DNA of 64,000 nucleotides. Origin: Deltaproteobacteria bacterium. Lineage in GTDB: Bacteria > Desulfobacterota > GWC2-55-46. This document shows, one piece after another, positions 1 through 8,110 of this stretch (positions are counted from its first letter, which is position 1; every line of letters begins with the position of its first letter). The stretch covers positions 49,723-113,722 of the forward strand of contig JADLDY010000009.1 in assembly GCA_020846435.1 (NCBI GenBank), written 5' to 3'. Position numbers and translations under genes: made by a program. Under the pieces are notes generated by a model. The model saw nothing but the letters and a program-made list of their open reading frames with translations, was not told the DNA's origin and did no database searches.

Positions 1-688
1 TCTCCTTTTCAATAGCTCTCGCCTCGCGCACGACATCGGAGAGCTTCTCCTGCATGACCTGCAGGTCCTGCTCTATCTCGGCGCGCCTGGCGGCGGGGAG
101 GGAGTCGAACTCCTCCTGCCCCATCGGCTTACCACCCTTGGCGGGCACAACCGCCAGCCCGCTTACGGTCTTCTTTAATATCAGCCCCTTTTCAACTGCC
201 TTCTGCTCGAACCTGAAGAAAAGGTTCTTTGTCCTCTCCTGCTGGCCTTCAAGGATCTCGTCCCTGTGCTTCTCGTAATCCTTTGACTCAAAGACCCTGG
301 GGATGTCGCGCTTCAACGAATCAATGAGCTCGTCCATGTCGCCGGAGAACTCTGAGCCGCTCCCCGGCGGCAGGTTCAATGCCATCGGTGAGTCCGGGTC
401 CCCGAAGTTGAAGACATAACACCAGTCGTCTGGGACAGGCTCGTCCTTGGCCTTTCTCTCGAGAAGGTCCTTGACCGTGGTCTCCTTGCCGACCCCGCTC
501 TCGCCGAGGACAAAGACGTTGTAGTTATGGTTCGTTATGCCAAGCCCGAACTCTATCGAGCGAAGGGCCCTGTCCTGGCCTATTATCTCGGACAGGGAGG
601 CCACTTCATCGGTTGTAGCGAAAGAAAACCTCTCGGCGGCGCACCTCCAGCTCAACTCCTCCGGAGGCAGCGGATTTATTTTAGCCAT
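1..688 (-). CDS. Lon-related ATP-dependent protease, N-terminal part (cut by window edge)
   Basis: Reading leftward from an ATG at 688, the frame stays open for 229 codons to the window edge, so the C-terminal protease part is missing. The start has a GGGAGGG ribosome-binding site about 6 nt upstream. The protein begins MAKINPLPPEEL; near residue 38 it has IGQDRALRSIEFGLGI, followed by a P-loop-like GESGVGKET. This arrangement (N-terminal domain, IGQ-RA box, Walker A) is typical of the Lon-related AAA protease family with an S16 serine/lysine protease domain at the C-terminus. Residues 120-229 look helical and charged, as in the insertion before Walker B. The family assignment is from pattern recognition; the catalytic domain lies outside the window. 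Confidence 0.75.
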   Translation of the reverse strand, partial: MAKINPLPPEELSWRCAAERFSFATTDEVASLSEIIGQDRALRSIEFGLGITNHNYNVFVLGESGVGKETTVKDLLERKAKDEPVPDDWCYVFNFGDPDSPMALNLPPGSGSEFSGDMDELIDSLKRDIPRVFESKDYEKHRDEILEGQQERTKNLFFRFEQKAVEKGLILKKTVSGLAVVPAKGGKPMGQEEFDSLPAARRAEIEQDLQVMQEKLSDVVREARAIEKE

Positions 689-759
689 TCAAGACCCTCC
701 CTGCGGCGATTTTAGGAAGGCGGGATAGACCGCCTGAATCGAGTATATCACAACAATTC

Positions 760-1725
760 TCAGTGCTGGTGGCCGTGGTGGCCCCTGTCCACATGCGCTA
801 TTCTGCCGAAGGTATCGTTCGGGTTGCAGCCCGAGCACTCGGCCTGGAGAGTCGTGTAGTGTATGTGGTAATCGTGGGCGAGCGCATCGTTTATCTCGGC
901 GAATATCTCGCCCATCCGCCACCTCTCGGTCGGCGTTATGTCGAGGTGGGCCGAGAGAGCGTAGACGTTGTGGCAAATGGACCAGACATGGAGGCTGTGC
1001 ACGCTCACAACGCCCTTTGGCGCGAGGATCGCCTCCTTGACCAGTTTGAGGTCTACATCCCTGGGCACGCCCTCAAGGAGTATGTGCGAGGACTCCCAGA
1101 CAATCCTCACCGCGCCGCCGACTATTACGAAGCAGATCAGCATGCTTATCAGAGGGTCAGCCCTGTACCAGCCGGTATAATAGATGATGATTGCGCCTAT
1201 TATGACCCCGACAGAGGCCGCGGCGTCGCCTACGACGTGCAAAAAAGCGCTCTTGACGTTGAGGTCCTTCTCAGCGAACTTGTGGAGCCACGCCGCGACG
1301 ATGAGGTTTACGACAAGGCCGATCGAGGCGACGAAAAGCACGCCGACGCTCTCGACAGGCTCAGGGTTGAGGAGCCTCAAGGCAGACTTGTAGAAGATGA
1401 AAGCCGTTATCAGGAGGAGTACGAAGCTGTTTATGAAGGAGACGAAGACCTCGACCCTGTGCAGCCCGTAGGTCCTCTTTTCGGTCGGCGGCATCTCGGC
1501 TATGTATATGGCGAAAAAGGAGAGAGAAAGAGCGAAGACGTCCATGAAGACATGGGCCGCGTCAGACATGAGGGCGAGGCTGTTCGTGTATATGCCGCCA
1601 AGGAGCTCCGCGAGGAAGATGACCCCTGTGAGGAAGATGGAGACGAGGAGCCTTCTTTTTACCTTCGCGTCGAGCTCGCGGCTGTGCGCGGGAGCATCAT
1701 GCGAGCAATGTTCGTGGACTGCCAT
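760..1725 (-). CDS. CDF-family divalent metal cation exporter (CzcD/ZitB type)
   Basis: 321-residue membrane protein of the cation diffusion facilitator family, expected to export Zn, Co, Cd or similar ions in exchange for protons across the inner membrane. Six hydrophobic segments fit the family. The metal site is visible as SDAAHVFMD in TM2 and HVVGDAAAS in TM5, the HxxxD pattern of the Zn/Co-CDF branch. A cytoplasmic domain follows TM6, and the C-terminus is His-rich (HVDRGHHGHQH). It starts 25 nt beyond the modC stop and may be the last gene of the molybdate operon, which would be an unusual partner. A CzcD-like role is inferred; metal specificity cannot be read from the sequence. Confidence 0.85.
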   Translation of the reverse strand: MAVHEHCSHDAPAHSRELDAKVKRRLLVSIFLTGVIFLAELLGGIYTNSLALMSDAAHVFMDVFALSLSFFAIYIAEMPPTEKRTYGLHRVEVFVSFINSFVLLLITAFIFYKSALRLLNPEPVESVGVLFVASIGLVVNLIVAAWLHKFAEKDLNVKSAFLHVVGDAAASVGVIIGAIIIYYTGWYRADPLISMLICFVIVGGAVRIVWESSHILLEGVPRDVDLKLVKEAILAPKGVVSVHSLHVWSICHNVYALSAHLDITPTERWRMGEIFAEINDALAHDYHIHYTTLQAECSGCNPNDTFGRIAHVDRGHHGHQH

Positions 1726-1750
1726 GACACCACCTTCTCAGGCGTTGGAT

Positions 1751-2836
1751 TCAGGGAATGACCCAGATATTCTCTTTCTTTAATGATACCTTGACTCGTC
1801 TGCCGACCGCAAGTTCAAGTTTCCTCACCACGAAGTTCGGCAGCTCCACTTTAAGCGGCGTCCTTCCGTGCCCTGTCTCAAGATAGAGTATGTGTGTCGA
1901 GCCCTTGCCTATGGAGCCTGTTATATCGCACTCAAGGATGTTGTCCTGAACCCTGCCCAGGACCCTGTCCGGCCTTATGACGAGGATCTCTTCCGGACGG
2001 ATGCAAAATGACGCCTCAGCCCCTATTGCGAGGCTTGAGGCCTTCGGGTGCGGTGCCTTTATGACGCCTATGTCCGGGGTGTCGATAAGGACGCTCGCGT
2101 CTTCGAAGCCTGAGACAACACCGGCGAATATATTGCGCACGCCCATGAACCTCGCGACGTTCCTTGTCCCGGGCCTGTAAAAAACATCCTCCCTCGTGCC
2201 TGACTGCTCGATCACGCCGTTGTTTATGACGGCTATCTTTTTACCGAGCATGAACGCCTCTTCGAGGTCGTGGGTCACAAGGACGGTCGTTATCGGGTAT
2301 ATCCTGTGGATGTTGATAAGGTCGGCCCTGAGCTTTTCCCTTACCTGGTAGTCGAGCGCGGAGAAAGGCTCGTCAAGAAGGAGCACCCTCGGCTCGGCGG
2401 CAAGGGTCCTTGCCAGAGCCGTCCTCTGCTTCTGGCCGCCTGAGAGCTCGTGCGGATATCTCTTCTCAAGGCCAGCGAGGCGCATGAGGCTGAGGAGCTC
2501 ATTGACCTTCTTCCCTGCGGCCTCCCTGGCGCCTTCTATGCCGTAGGCTATGTTCTCTTCGACCGTCATGTGCGGAAAAAGGGCGTAGTCCTGAAAAAGG
2601 TAGCCTACCTTCCTTTTCCTCACTGGCAGGTTTACGCCCTTTGCCGAATCAAAGAGGACTTCACCGCCTGCCGCGACCCTGCCTTCATCAGGCGCGACGA
2701 TGCCTGAGATCATCCTGAGCGCCATGGTCTTGCCTGCCCCGGAGGGGCCGAAAAGGACGAGGAGCTCCTCGTCGAGCCGGAGGTCGATCTTTATCTCGAT
2801 ATCTTCGAGCTGTTTTTTGAGAGATATCTCAAGCAT
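1751..2836 (-). CDS. modC: Molybdate ABC transporter ATP-binding protein ModC
   Basis: 361 residues, the usual ModC length. The ATPase domain shows Walker A GPSGAGKT at about residues 30-37, the signature LSGGQKQR near 134 and Walker B VLLLDEPFSALD near 155. The last ~130 residues form the C-terminal extension expected for the TOBE/Mop oxyanion-sensing domain. It powers ModB for import of molybdate (or tungstate). It starts 7 nt after modB ends, so translation is probably coupled. Order modA-modB-modC is canonical. Molybdate versus tungstate preference cannot be decided here. Confidence 0.92.
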   Translation of the reverse strand: MLEISLKKQLEDIEIKIDLRLDEELLVLFGPSGAGKTMALRMISGIVAPDEGRVAAGGEVLFDSAKGVNLPVRKRKVGYLFQDYALFPHMTVEENIAYGIEGAREAAGKKVNELLSLMRLAGLEKRYPHELSGGQKQRTALARTLAAEPRVLLLDEPFSALDYQVREKLRADLINIHRIYPITTVLVTHDLEEAFMLGKKIAVINNGVIEQSGTREDVFYRPGTRNVARFMGVRNIFAGVVSGFEDASVLIDTPDIGVIKAPHPKASSLAIGAEASFCIRPEEILVIRPDRVLGRVQDNILECDITGSIGKGSTHILYLETGHGRTPLKVELPNFVVRKLELAVGRRVKVSLKKENIWVIP

Positions 2837-2843
2837 CTGTCTG

Positions 2844-3497
2844 TTAAAGCCTTCCCCGGCTTATCTTCCCCGCGGCAAACAGGACCATAAAGGAAAAGAG
2901 CGTTATTATGAGCACAAGCAGGTTGGCCGCGTTGCTGTCGCCGGACTGGACCGCGTCATATATGGCGATGGGGAGAGTCTGCGTGACGCCGGGGATATTT
3001 CCGGCTACCATGAGGGTCGCGCCGAACTCGCCGGTAGCCCTCGCGAAGGCCATGACAGCTCCTGCGAGCAACCCTCTCCATGCAAGCGGCAGGGTTATCG
3101 TCCTTATCACCTGCCACTCGGTCTTGCCTAGGAGACGGGCCGCGTTCTCCAGGTCGGCTCCCACGCCCTCTAACGCGGCCCTCGCAGGTTTCACGAAGAG
3201 AGGGAGAGAAGAGATAAAAGCCGCCAGAACCGCGCCTTTCCACGTGAAGACTATCTCGATCCCCAAAGAGTCGAGCACGCCGCCCAGCCAGCCAGACCTG
3301 CCAAAAAACGCGAGGAGGTAGTAGCCAAGAACAGTGGGCGGTATCACGAGCGGCTGCATTATTACGACATCAAGGAGCCCCTTGCCCCAGAAATCTTTTT
3401 TCGCCATGACCCAGGCAAGCGTGAGCCCGACCGCGATGGTAAGGACGGTCGCAACAAAAGAGACTTTGATTGTAAGGAAAAGAGGGAACAAATCCAT
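2844..3497 (-). CDS. modB: Molybdate ABC transporter permease ModB
   Basis: 217-residue permease with about five membrane segments. The EAA-type loop that contacts the ATPase is present (ENAARLLGKTEWQVIRTITLPLAWRG), and the N-terminal MDLFPLFLTIKVS is typical of ModB. It forms the inner-membrane channel for molybdate received from ModA. Its start codon abuts the modA stop (3497/3498), and it ends 7 nt before modC, so the three genes form one translational unit. Confidence 0.92.
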   Translation of the reverse strand: MDLFPLFLTIKVSFVATVLTIAVGLTLAWVMAKKDFWGKGLLDVVIMQPLVIPPTVLGYYLLAFFGRSGWLGGVLDSLGIEIVFTWKGAVLAAFISSLPLFVKPARAALEGVGADLENAARLLGKTEWQVIRTITLPLAWRGLLAGAVMAFARATGEFGATLMVAGNIPGVTQTLPIAIYDAVQSGDSNAANLLVLIITLFSFMVLFAAGKISRGRL

Positions 3498-4280
3498 CTA
3501 TCGCGCACCCGGCGGGAGAAAACCGTATTTTTTCATGATCAAAGCGCCTTTCGGGCCATTGACGAATTTAATGAACGCCCTCGCCCCTTCTTTCTCTTTT
3601 GATGAGCTGACCACTCCGGCTGCCTGGATTATAGGCCGGTGACGGTTCAACGGGACCTCTGAATACTCTATTCCGGGGATATTGGCAATAGAAAGGGCCA
3701 CAATCCCGGCCTGAGCGTTTCCGGCCTGGACGAACTGGAGGGTCTGTCTTATGTTCTCTCCGTAGACGAGCCTGGGTTTAAGCTCCTCCCAGAGCCCTGC
3801 CGACTTCAAGGCCTCCATCGCGGCCATGCCGTAAGGCGCATGCTCCGGGTTCGCAATGGCTATCTTCGCGATCCTGCCGTCCCTGAGGCCATCGAGACTT
3901 GTTATCTTAAGGCCGAAGCCGCTGTTGACGGCGATGACTATCCTGCCCTGTGCGTAAAGCTCAACAGTACCAGGCAGTATGTGGCCTCCCTTTTCAAGGT
4001 CTTCGACGAATTTTCTGTTAGCGCCGAAAAAAGCGTCAAAAGGCGCGCCCTGCTCTATCTGTTTGGCAAGCATGCCGGTCGAGCCGAGCGACAATACCAC
4101 TTTATAGCCTGTCTCCTTCTCGAACTCAGCCGCTATCTCCTTGAAGGCCAGTGATAAGTCTGCGGCCCCGGCAACTGTCAACTTCCTGTCCGCCGCAAAA
4201 GAACTTTCATGGAATGTAAAAAGCAGCATGAAAACGGCGGCAAGCAGACATAGAATCTGTACGGTTTTTTTTACGATCAT
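3498..4280 (-). CDS. modA: Molybdate-binding periplasmic protein ModA
   Basis: About 260-residue solute-binding protein. A signal peptide (MIVKKTVQILCLLAAVF, cleaved around FAADRK) leads into LTVAGAADLSLAFKEIA, the classic ModA N-terminus whose Ser/Ala residues help bind the oxyanion. GSTGMLAKQIEQGAPFDAFFGAN follows, also highly typical. It binds molybdate or tungstate in the periplasm for ModBC. The ATG at 4280 is preferred over one two codons upstream at 4286, because the GAGGAG ribosome-binding site is 6 nt from the former and abuts the latter. The gene lies 52 nt downstream of the porin gene and probably shares its ModE-controlled promoter. Confidence 0.93.
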   Translation of the reverse strand: MIVKKTVQILCLLAAVFMLLFTFHESSFAADRKLTVAGAADLSLAFKEIAAEFEKETGYKVVLSLGSTGMLAKQIEQGAPFDAFFGANRKFVEDLEKGGHILPGTVELYAQGRIVIAVNSGFGLKITSLDGLRDGRIAKIAIANPEHAPYGMAAMEALKSAGLWEELKPRLVYGENIRQTLQFVQAGNAQAGIVALSIANIPGIEYSEVPLNRHRPIIQAAGVVSSSKEKEGARAFIKFVNGPKGALIMKKYGFLPPGAR

Positions 4281-4332
4281 GACCATCTCCTCTAATTTAT
4301 TAGATAAAGCATCCTGATGTCAAAGCAAAAGC

Positions 4333-5442
4333 CTAAAACGAGATAAGCGCCTGAAGCAGGAAGAGGTCGCTTATGGCGGCCCCGGTCGCGTTCGTCTCCT
4401 GAGCAGTAATAATATTGCTTTGTCCCGGCTCCCTGAAAAGGTAATTGGCGGTAATCCTTGTCTTGCCTTTCAGGTAATAAGTCGCTCCCACTGTCGTCAC
4501 TTCAAGGCCGCTGTCAACGGTGTTGCTGTCCTTCTCGAAATATTCATACCTGCCCAAGACCTCGACTTTTTCGAAAAAAGGCAGCCTGTATGAACCCTGA
4601 GCGTACCAGCCCCAGGGCTCCTGGATTTTTGAGAGAGAGGCGGCCGAGGTTGCCGCGCCCCAGTTCTCCCACCTGGCAGCTACATACTCGGCCCTGAATT
4701 TAACGCCCTTGACCGCGTACTGCGCCTCTACGCCCCAGGCGCTCTCGTCTACATCAAAAGCATCTCCTTCGTTCCCAGACCTCCCCTTGTAACCGGAGGC
4801 CCCGACAACAAGGCCGGACAGAGGCTCAACCGTTATCCTGCCCACAATGTCCTTATATCCGTTGTTGTCGGTAAGGTTCATGCCGTTTCCGTTTATCACG
4901 GCCGCGGAATACCTGAGCCCTTTTGCCTTCTTTACCGCCCCGCTCACCTTGATTCCGATGTCCCTGAAAGTGCCGCCCACTGTGCCGAGTTTTCCGGAGA
5001 GCTCGTTTGTGACCTCAGACCTCAGAACGGGGAGCCTGTCGGGCGTTGACTCCGCCCCTTCGAGAGTGAACTCATATTTGAACTGGCCAATAGCAGCCCG
5101 AAGCGCGTCGTTCGCCTTGTACTCCATCCAGGCATCGAGGAGTCTTACCGTTGACGAAGCCGCGCCATTGGCCGGGCCGTCGAGCCCCGCGCCGACCTTG
5201 TACGCAAGGCCTTCTCCAATCTCGCCAGAAGCCGCGAGCCTGGCCCGCCTGACCCGGAAGCCGTTATCAACTTTTTTCGCCGAAGTCTGGGACGACAGGT
5301 CAGAAGAGTCTGAATAGAACCAACTCTCCACATAGCCGCTCACCTTCGGGACAGGGAGCTGGGACAGCGAAGGCGGCCCGTCGGCGGCGCACTCCGCGCC
5401 AAAAACAAGAATTGCAAGCAAAACAGCGGAACTCATCTTCAC
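4333..5442 (-). CDS. Outer-membrane porin (phosphate-selective porin O/P-like) of the molybdate operon
   Basis: About 369 residues with a signal peptide (MSSAVLLAILVFGAECA) and alternating beta-strand sequence throughout, ending in LLQALISF; a C-terminal aromatic residue is usual for proteins inserted by the BAM machinery. The N-terminal VSGYVESWFYSD and the repeated strands (GFRVRRARLAASGEIG, LRAAIGQFKYEFTLEG) resemble the OprO/OprP porin family. The GTG at 5442 is chosen because an AGGAGG lies 9 nt upstream; a more upstream GTG would place that AGGAGG inside the coding region. Being directly ahead of modA and behind ModE-like boxes suggests passage of molybdate or other oxyanions through the outer membrane; that role is inferred. 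Confidence 0.8.
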   Translation of the reverse strand: MKMSSAVLLAILVFGAECAADGPPSLSQLPVPKVSGYVESWFYSDSSDLSSQTSAKKVDNGFRVRRARLAASGEIGEGLAYKVGAGLDGPANGAASSTVRLLDAWMEYKANDALRAAIGQFKYEFTLEGAESTPDRLPVLRSEVTNELSGKLGTVGGTFRDIGIKVSGAVKKAKGLRYSAAVINGNGMNLTDNNGYKDIVGRITVEPLSGLVVGASGYKGRSGNEGDAFDVDESAWGVEAQYAVKGVKFRAEYVAARWENWGAATSAASLSKIQEPWGWYAQGSYRLPFFEKVEVLGRYEYFEKDSNTVDSGLEVTTVGATYYLKGKTRITANYLFREPGQSNIITAQETNATGAAISDLFLLQALISF

Positions 5443-5463
5443 AGCACGGTTCCTCCTCACAAG

Positions 5464-5487
5464 CGTTATTTTATTTGATATACAACG
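5464..5487. promoter_or_regulatory. ModE-like operator, copy 1 (upstream of porin-modABC)
   Basis: CGTTAT, 12 nt, ACAACG. The layout equals the E. coli ModE operator ahead of modA (CGTTAT-N12-ATAACG, 24 bp) with one base different in the second half. It lies in an AT-rich stretch 22 bp upstream of the GTG start of the porin gene, where it could overlap the promoter. A ModE-type regulator gene lies just upstream. Confidence 0.6.
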
Positions 5488-5530
5488 GTACGCGTTAAAA
5501 AAAACCTTCGCCAGCCTGAAGCCCCTGAGG

Positions 5531-5554
5531 CGTTATTCCCTGAGCAAGATAACG
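5531..5554. promoter_or_regulatory. ModE-like operator, copy 2 (between modE and the porin)
   Basis: CGTTAT-N12-ATAACG, with both hexamers exactly matching the E. coli-type ModE site, inside a perfect 10-bp inverted repeat (5527-5536 with 5549-5558). It is 14 nt past the modE stop and centred 67 bp from copy 1. It could alternatively form an RNA hairpin behind modE, but no T-run follows it on the minus strand, so an operator is the better reading. Confidence 0.65.
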
Positions 5555-5568
5555 CCTCTGAAAAAAAA

Positions 5569-5946
5569 TCAGGCTCCATTATTGACCGTCCTGCTCATCT
5601 TCTCCCTGAACTTTCTGAACTCGGCGTCAAGTTCGCGAAAGAGCTTTATTGCCCGCCCCCCGGCCTCCGTAAGCACGGCACCTCCGCCGCCCTTGCCGCC
5701 GGTGGTCGCCACGACAAGTGGGGCTCCGGCCTGTCTGTTCATCGATTCGACAAGCTCCCAAGCCTTCCTGTACGACATCTCAAGGGAGCCAGCCGCCCTC
5801 GTGATGGAGCCGTACTCTTTTATCTTCTCGAGAAGCAGCACGCGCCCTACGCCGAGGAACGTGCCCTCTGCGCCCTCGACCCAGATATGCCCCTCGACGG
5901 TGTAGCGGGCCTCCAGTGACGGCCTCTTTGCTGGGATGCCTGACAT
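5569..5946 (-). CDS. modE: ModE-type molybdate-responsive regulator (DNA-binding domain only)
   Basis: 125 residues forming a winged-helix domain of the ModE N-terminal type. Recognisable parts are GVGRVLLLEKIKEYGSITRAAGSLEMSYRKAWELVESMN (recognition helix) and the glycine-rich GGKGGGGAVLTEAG wing. Full-length ModE proteins carry a C-terminal Mop/TOBE molybdate-binding pair (about 260 residues in total); this one lacks it, so effector sensing may need another protein or a different mechanism. It sits upstream of the porin-modABC genes in the same direction, next to two ModE-like boxes, which supports local control of molybdate uptake. Confidence 0.85.
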   Translation of the reverse strand: MSGIPAKRPSLEARYTVEGHIWVEGAEGTFLGVGRVLLLEKIKEYGSITRAAGSLEMSYRKAWELVESMNRQAGAPLVVATTGGKGGGGAVLTEAGGRAIKLFRELDAEFRKFREKMSRTVNNGA

Positions 5947-6127
5947 GAGCGTAATATACTCCAGGGAATAACCCTTGTCAAATAAAAAGCTACCCCGGGA
6001 TGATGAAGGCGAAGGTCACGCCGCGGCCGCAGAACGAACGGCGCCCGGGTCTGTTGCCGTAATCGACCTGGTCCAGAAAAAAGAGGCGTTCAGGAGATAA
6101 TATTGGGACGGCTGGCAGGCTTGCCTT
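5947..6127. other. Intergenic stretch between deoB and modE
   Basis: 181 bp. It must hold the modE promoter, but no clear -35/-10 pair is visible. Reading on in the deoB frame after its TGA, 45 further codons stay open and end in a TAG near 5991, with a coding-like tail (GVTFAFIIPG). No start codon or ribosome-binding site was seen for this stretch, so it is not called a gene. Confidence 0.4.
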
Positions 6128-7309
6128 TCACTGCCCGCTGGCGATATCCGCGAGGAACGAAGCGCCATTCGATATCTTTCCAGCGCCGAGCGCCTCGGCT
6201 ATCGTCGCTCCAAGGTCAGCGAAGGTCGCCCTTGTGCCCAGGTCGACTCCCGGGAGAACAGCCTTGCCAAAGACCAGGAGAGGGACATACTCCCGCGAAT
6301 GGTCGGTCGACGGCGTCGTCGGGTCGCAGCCGTGGTCGCCGGTTATGAAGAGGATATCCCGCGGGCCGAGCGCGGAAAAGACCTCAGGGAGCCTCGAGTC
6401 GAGGGCTTCCAGCGCCTTCGCGTACCCGGCCGCGTCATTCCTGTGTCCGTAGAGCGTGTCGAGCTCTACGAGGTTGGTGAAGATAAGGCCCTTCTCGACC
6501 TTTCCCATGGCGTCTATCGTCCTGTCGATGCCTTCGCTGTCAGAAGATGTGTGCGCCTCCTCGGTGAGCCCCCTGTGCGCGAAGATATCGCCTATCTTGC
6601 CTATGCCGACTGTCTCGAGCCCTGAGCGCTTCAGGAGATCGAGGAGAGTATCATGCGGAGGTGGTGTGGAAAAATCCCTTCTCGCGGCAATTCTCTTGAA
6701 CGCTCCGGCGGCTCCGGTGAACGGCCTCGCTATGACCCTGCCGATGTTGTACTCGTCGGCCAGCATCCTTGTCTTCTCGCAGACCTCATAGAGTTCTTCG
6801 AGGGAGAGCACATCGTCGTGAGCCGCTATCTGTATCACGCTGTCAGCCGAGGTATAGACGATGAGCTTGCCGGTTTCAAGGTGCTCTTTGCCGAACATGT
6901 CGATTATCTCTGTGCCTGAGGCGGCCTTTGCCCACAGCCATCCATGGCCCGTGAGCCGGGTGAACTTGTCCATTATCTCAGGGGTGAAGCCCTCGGAGAA
7001 AACCGGGAACGGTCTCTCCAGTATTACTCCGGCCATCTCCCAATGGCCTGTCGCGGTGTCCTTGCCTGCTGAGGCCTCCTTCATGCGTCCGAAAGAGCCG
7101 CGCGGCTTCAAGGCCCTGTCTACCGAGTGTATCCCGTCGATAAGGCCGAGCCCGAGGGAAGAAAGGCAAGGCAGGCGCACGCCGCCGCAAGCCTTCGCGA
7201 GGTTGTCGAGAGTGTGGCTTCCAGAGTCTCCGTAGCGGCCCGCGTCAGGAAGCTCTCCCACGCCCAGGCTGTCAAAGACTATGACAACTGCCCTTTTGAA
7301 CGCCGCCAT
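6128..7309 (-). CDS. deoB: Phosphopentomutase DeoB
   Basis: 393 residues, the family's normal length. It interconverts ribose-1-phosphate and ribose-5-phosphate (and the deoxy forms) in the cytosol using two Mn ions of the alkaline-phosphatase superfamily fold. Visible signatures are VIVFDSLGVGELPDA at the N-terminus (first metal Asp), GKDTATGHWEMAG (catalytic Thr), NLVELDTLYGHRND and ITGDHGCDPTTPSTDHSREYVPLLVFG at the C-terminal metal site. It starts at the stop codon of cbiH (7309/7310), so it is the last gene of the riboswitch-controlled cobalamin operon. A link to ribose-phosphate supply for the nucleotide loop is possible but inferred. Confidence 0.93.
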   Translation of the reverse strand: MAAFKRAVVIVFDSLGVGELPDAGRYGDSGSHTLDNLAKACGGVRLPCLSSLGLGLIDGIHSVDRALKPRGSFGRMKEASAGKDTATGHWEMAGVILERPFPVFSEGFTPEIMDKFTRLTGHGWLWAKAASGTEIIDMFGKEHLETGKLIVYTSADSVIQIAAHDDVLSLEELYEVCEKTRMLADEYNIGRVIARPFTGAAGAFKRIAARRDFSTPPPHDTLLDLLKRSGLETVGIGKIGDIFAHRGLTEEAHTSSDSEGIDRTIDAMGKVEKGLIFTNLVELDTLYGHRNDAAGYAKALEALDSRLPEVFSALGPRDILFITGDHGCDPTTPSTDHSREYVPLLVFGKAVLPGVDLGTRATFADLGATIAEALGAGKISNGASFLADIASGQ

Positions 7310-8110
7310 CTAACGGCCCTTCCCTTCCAGTTTGTATCCCCTCGGCGTTATCATGCGCCCGCCTGAGGAATAAGTCGACGAGTTGCCTATTATGAGTATC
7401 GTGAGCATGTCTATCTTTCCGGCAAAGGAGAGCGCATCCGCGAGAGTAGTCACGATGACCTCCTCGTCTTTCCTCGAGGCGTTCCTTACGATGCCGACCG
7501 GGGTTGCGCCGGCGCGAGAGCGACCTATAACGTCTATCGCCCTTATAAGCCCCTCGATCCTCTTCGAGCTCTTCGGGTTATACAGGGCTATAACGAAGTC
7601 AGCCTTGGAGGCCGCTTCCAGCCTCGCCTCTATCAAGTCCCAGTCGGTCAAAAGGTCTGAAAGGGATATGGAGGCGAAGTCGTGCATCAAGGGCGCGCCA
7701 AGGAGGGAAGCCGCGGCTACAAAGGCCGGGACTCCGGGTATGACCTCGACCTCGACCGTGCCGTCGCCTGAAAGAAGTTCGAATATGAGGCCTGCCATGC
7801 CGTATATGCCGGAATCACCCGATGACACGACTGCCACCAGCTTACCCTCTTTCGCTATGGCGATGGCCTTCTCGCACCTTTCGACCTCATGTGTCATGCC
7901 GGTAGAGAAGACTTCCTTGCCCTTACCTTCGATTAGCGGCCTTACAAGGTCGACATACCTCGTATACCCGACTACGCAGTCGGCCGCCTCAAGGGCCGCC
8001 TTCGCCCTCAGCGTAAGGTCTTCGAGGCCGCCGGGCCCCAGGCCGACTACCTTGATGGCACTATGGCGGCGGCTATTGTCACGTGTCCTGTCTTTGTCTT
8101 TTTCAGGCAT
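7310..8110 (-). CDS. cbiH: Cobalt-precorrin-3B C17-methyltransferase (CbiH/CobJ)
   Basis: 266 residues from the ATG at 8110. It uses S-adenosylmethionine to methylate C17 during ring contraction in corrin synthesis. Family marks are KVVGLGPGGLEDLTLRAKAAL at the N-terminus, VVSSGDSGIYGMAGL, EVIPGVPAFVAAASLLGAPL and the C-terminal MLTILIIGNSSTY. The ATG at 8110 follows a GGAG by about 10 nt; a frame reaching 8206 would lie mostly inside cbiG and adds only low-quality basic sequence. The gene overlaps the end of cbiG by about 64 bp, suggesting coupled translation. Confidence 0.9.
   Translation of the reverse strand: MPEKDKDRTRDNSRRHSAIKVVGLGPGGLEDLTLRAKAALEAADCVVGYTRYVDLVRPLIEGKGKEVFSTGMTHEVERCEKAIAIAKEGKLVAVVSSGDSGIYGMAGLIFELLSGDGTVEVEVIPGVPAFVAAASLLGAPLMHDFASISLSDLLTDWDLIEARLEAASKADFVIALYNPKSSKRIEGLIRAIDVIGRSRAGATPVGIVRNASRKDEEVIVTTLADALSFAGKIDMLTILIIGNSSTYSSGGRMITPRGYKLEGKGR

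Noticed and set aside
763..1761. Long plus-strand reading frame of 332 codons opposite the CDF gene
   Set aside because: It is the mirror of the CDF coding sequence; composition is Arg/Glu-biased with no family signal, and the minus-strand protein has clear CDF motifs.
5527..5558. Inverted repeat behind modE as an intrinsic terminator
   Set aside because: The T-rich run lies on the wrong side for the minus strand; the hexamer spacing matches a ModE operator better.
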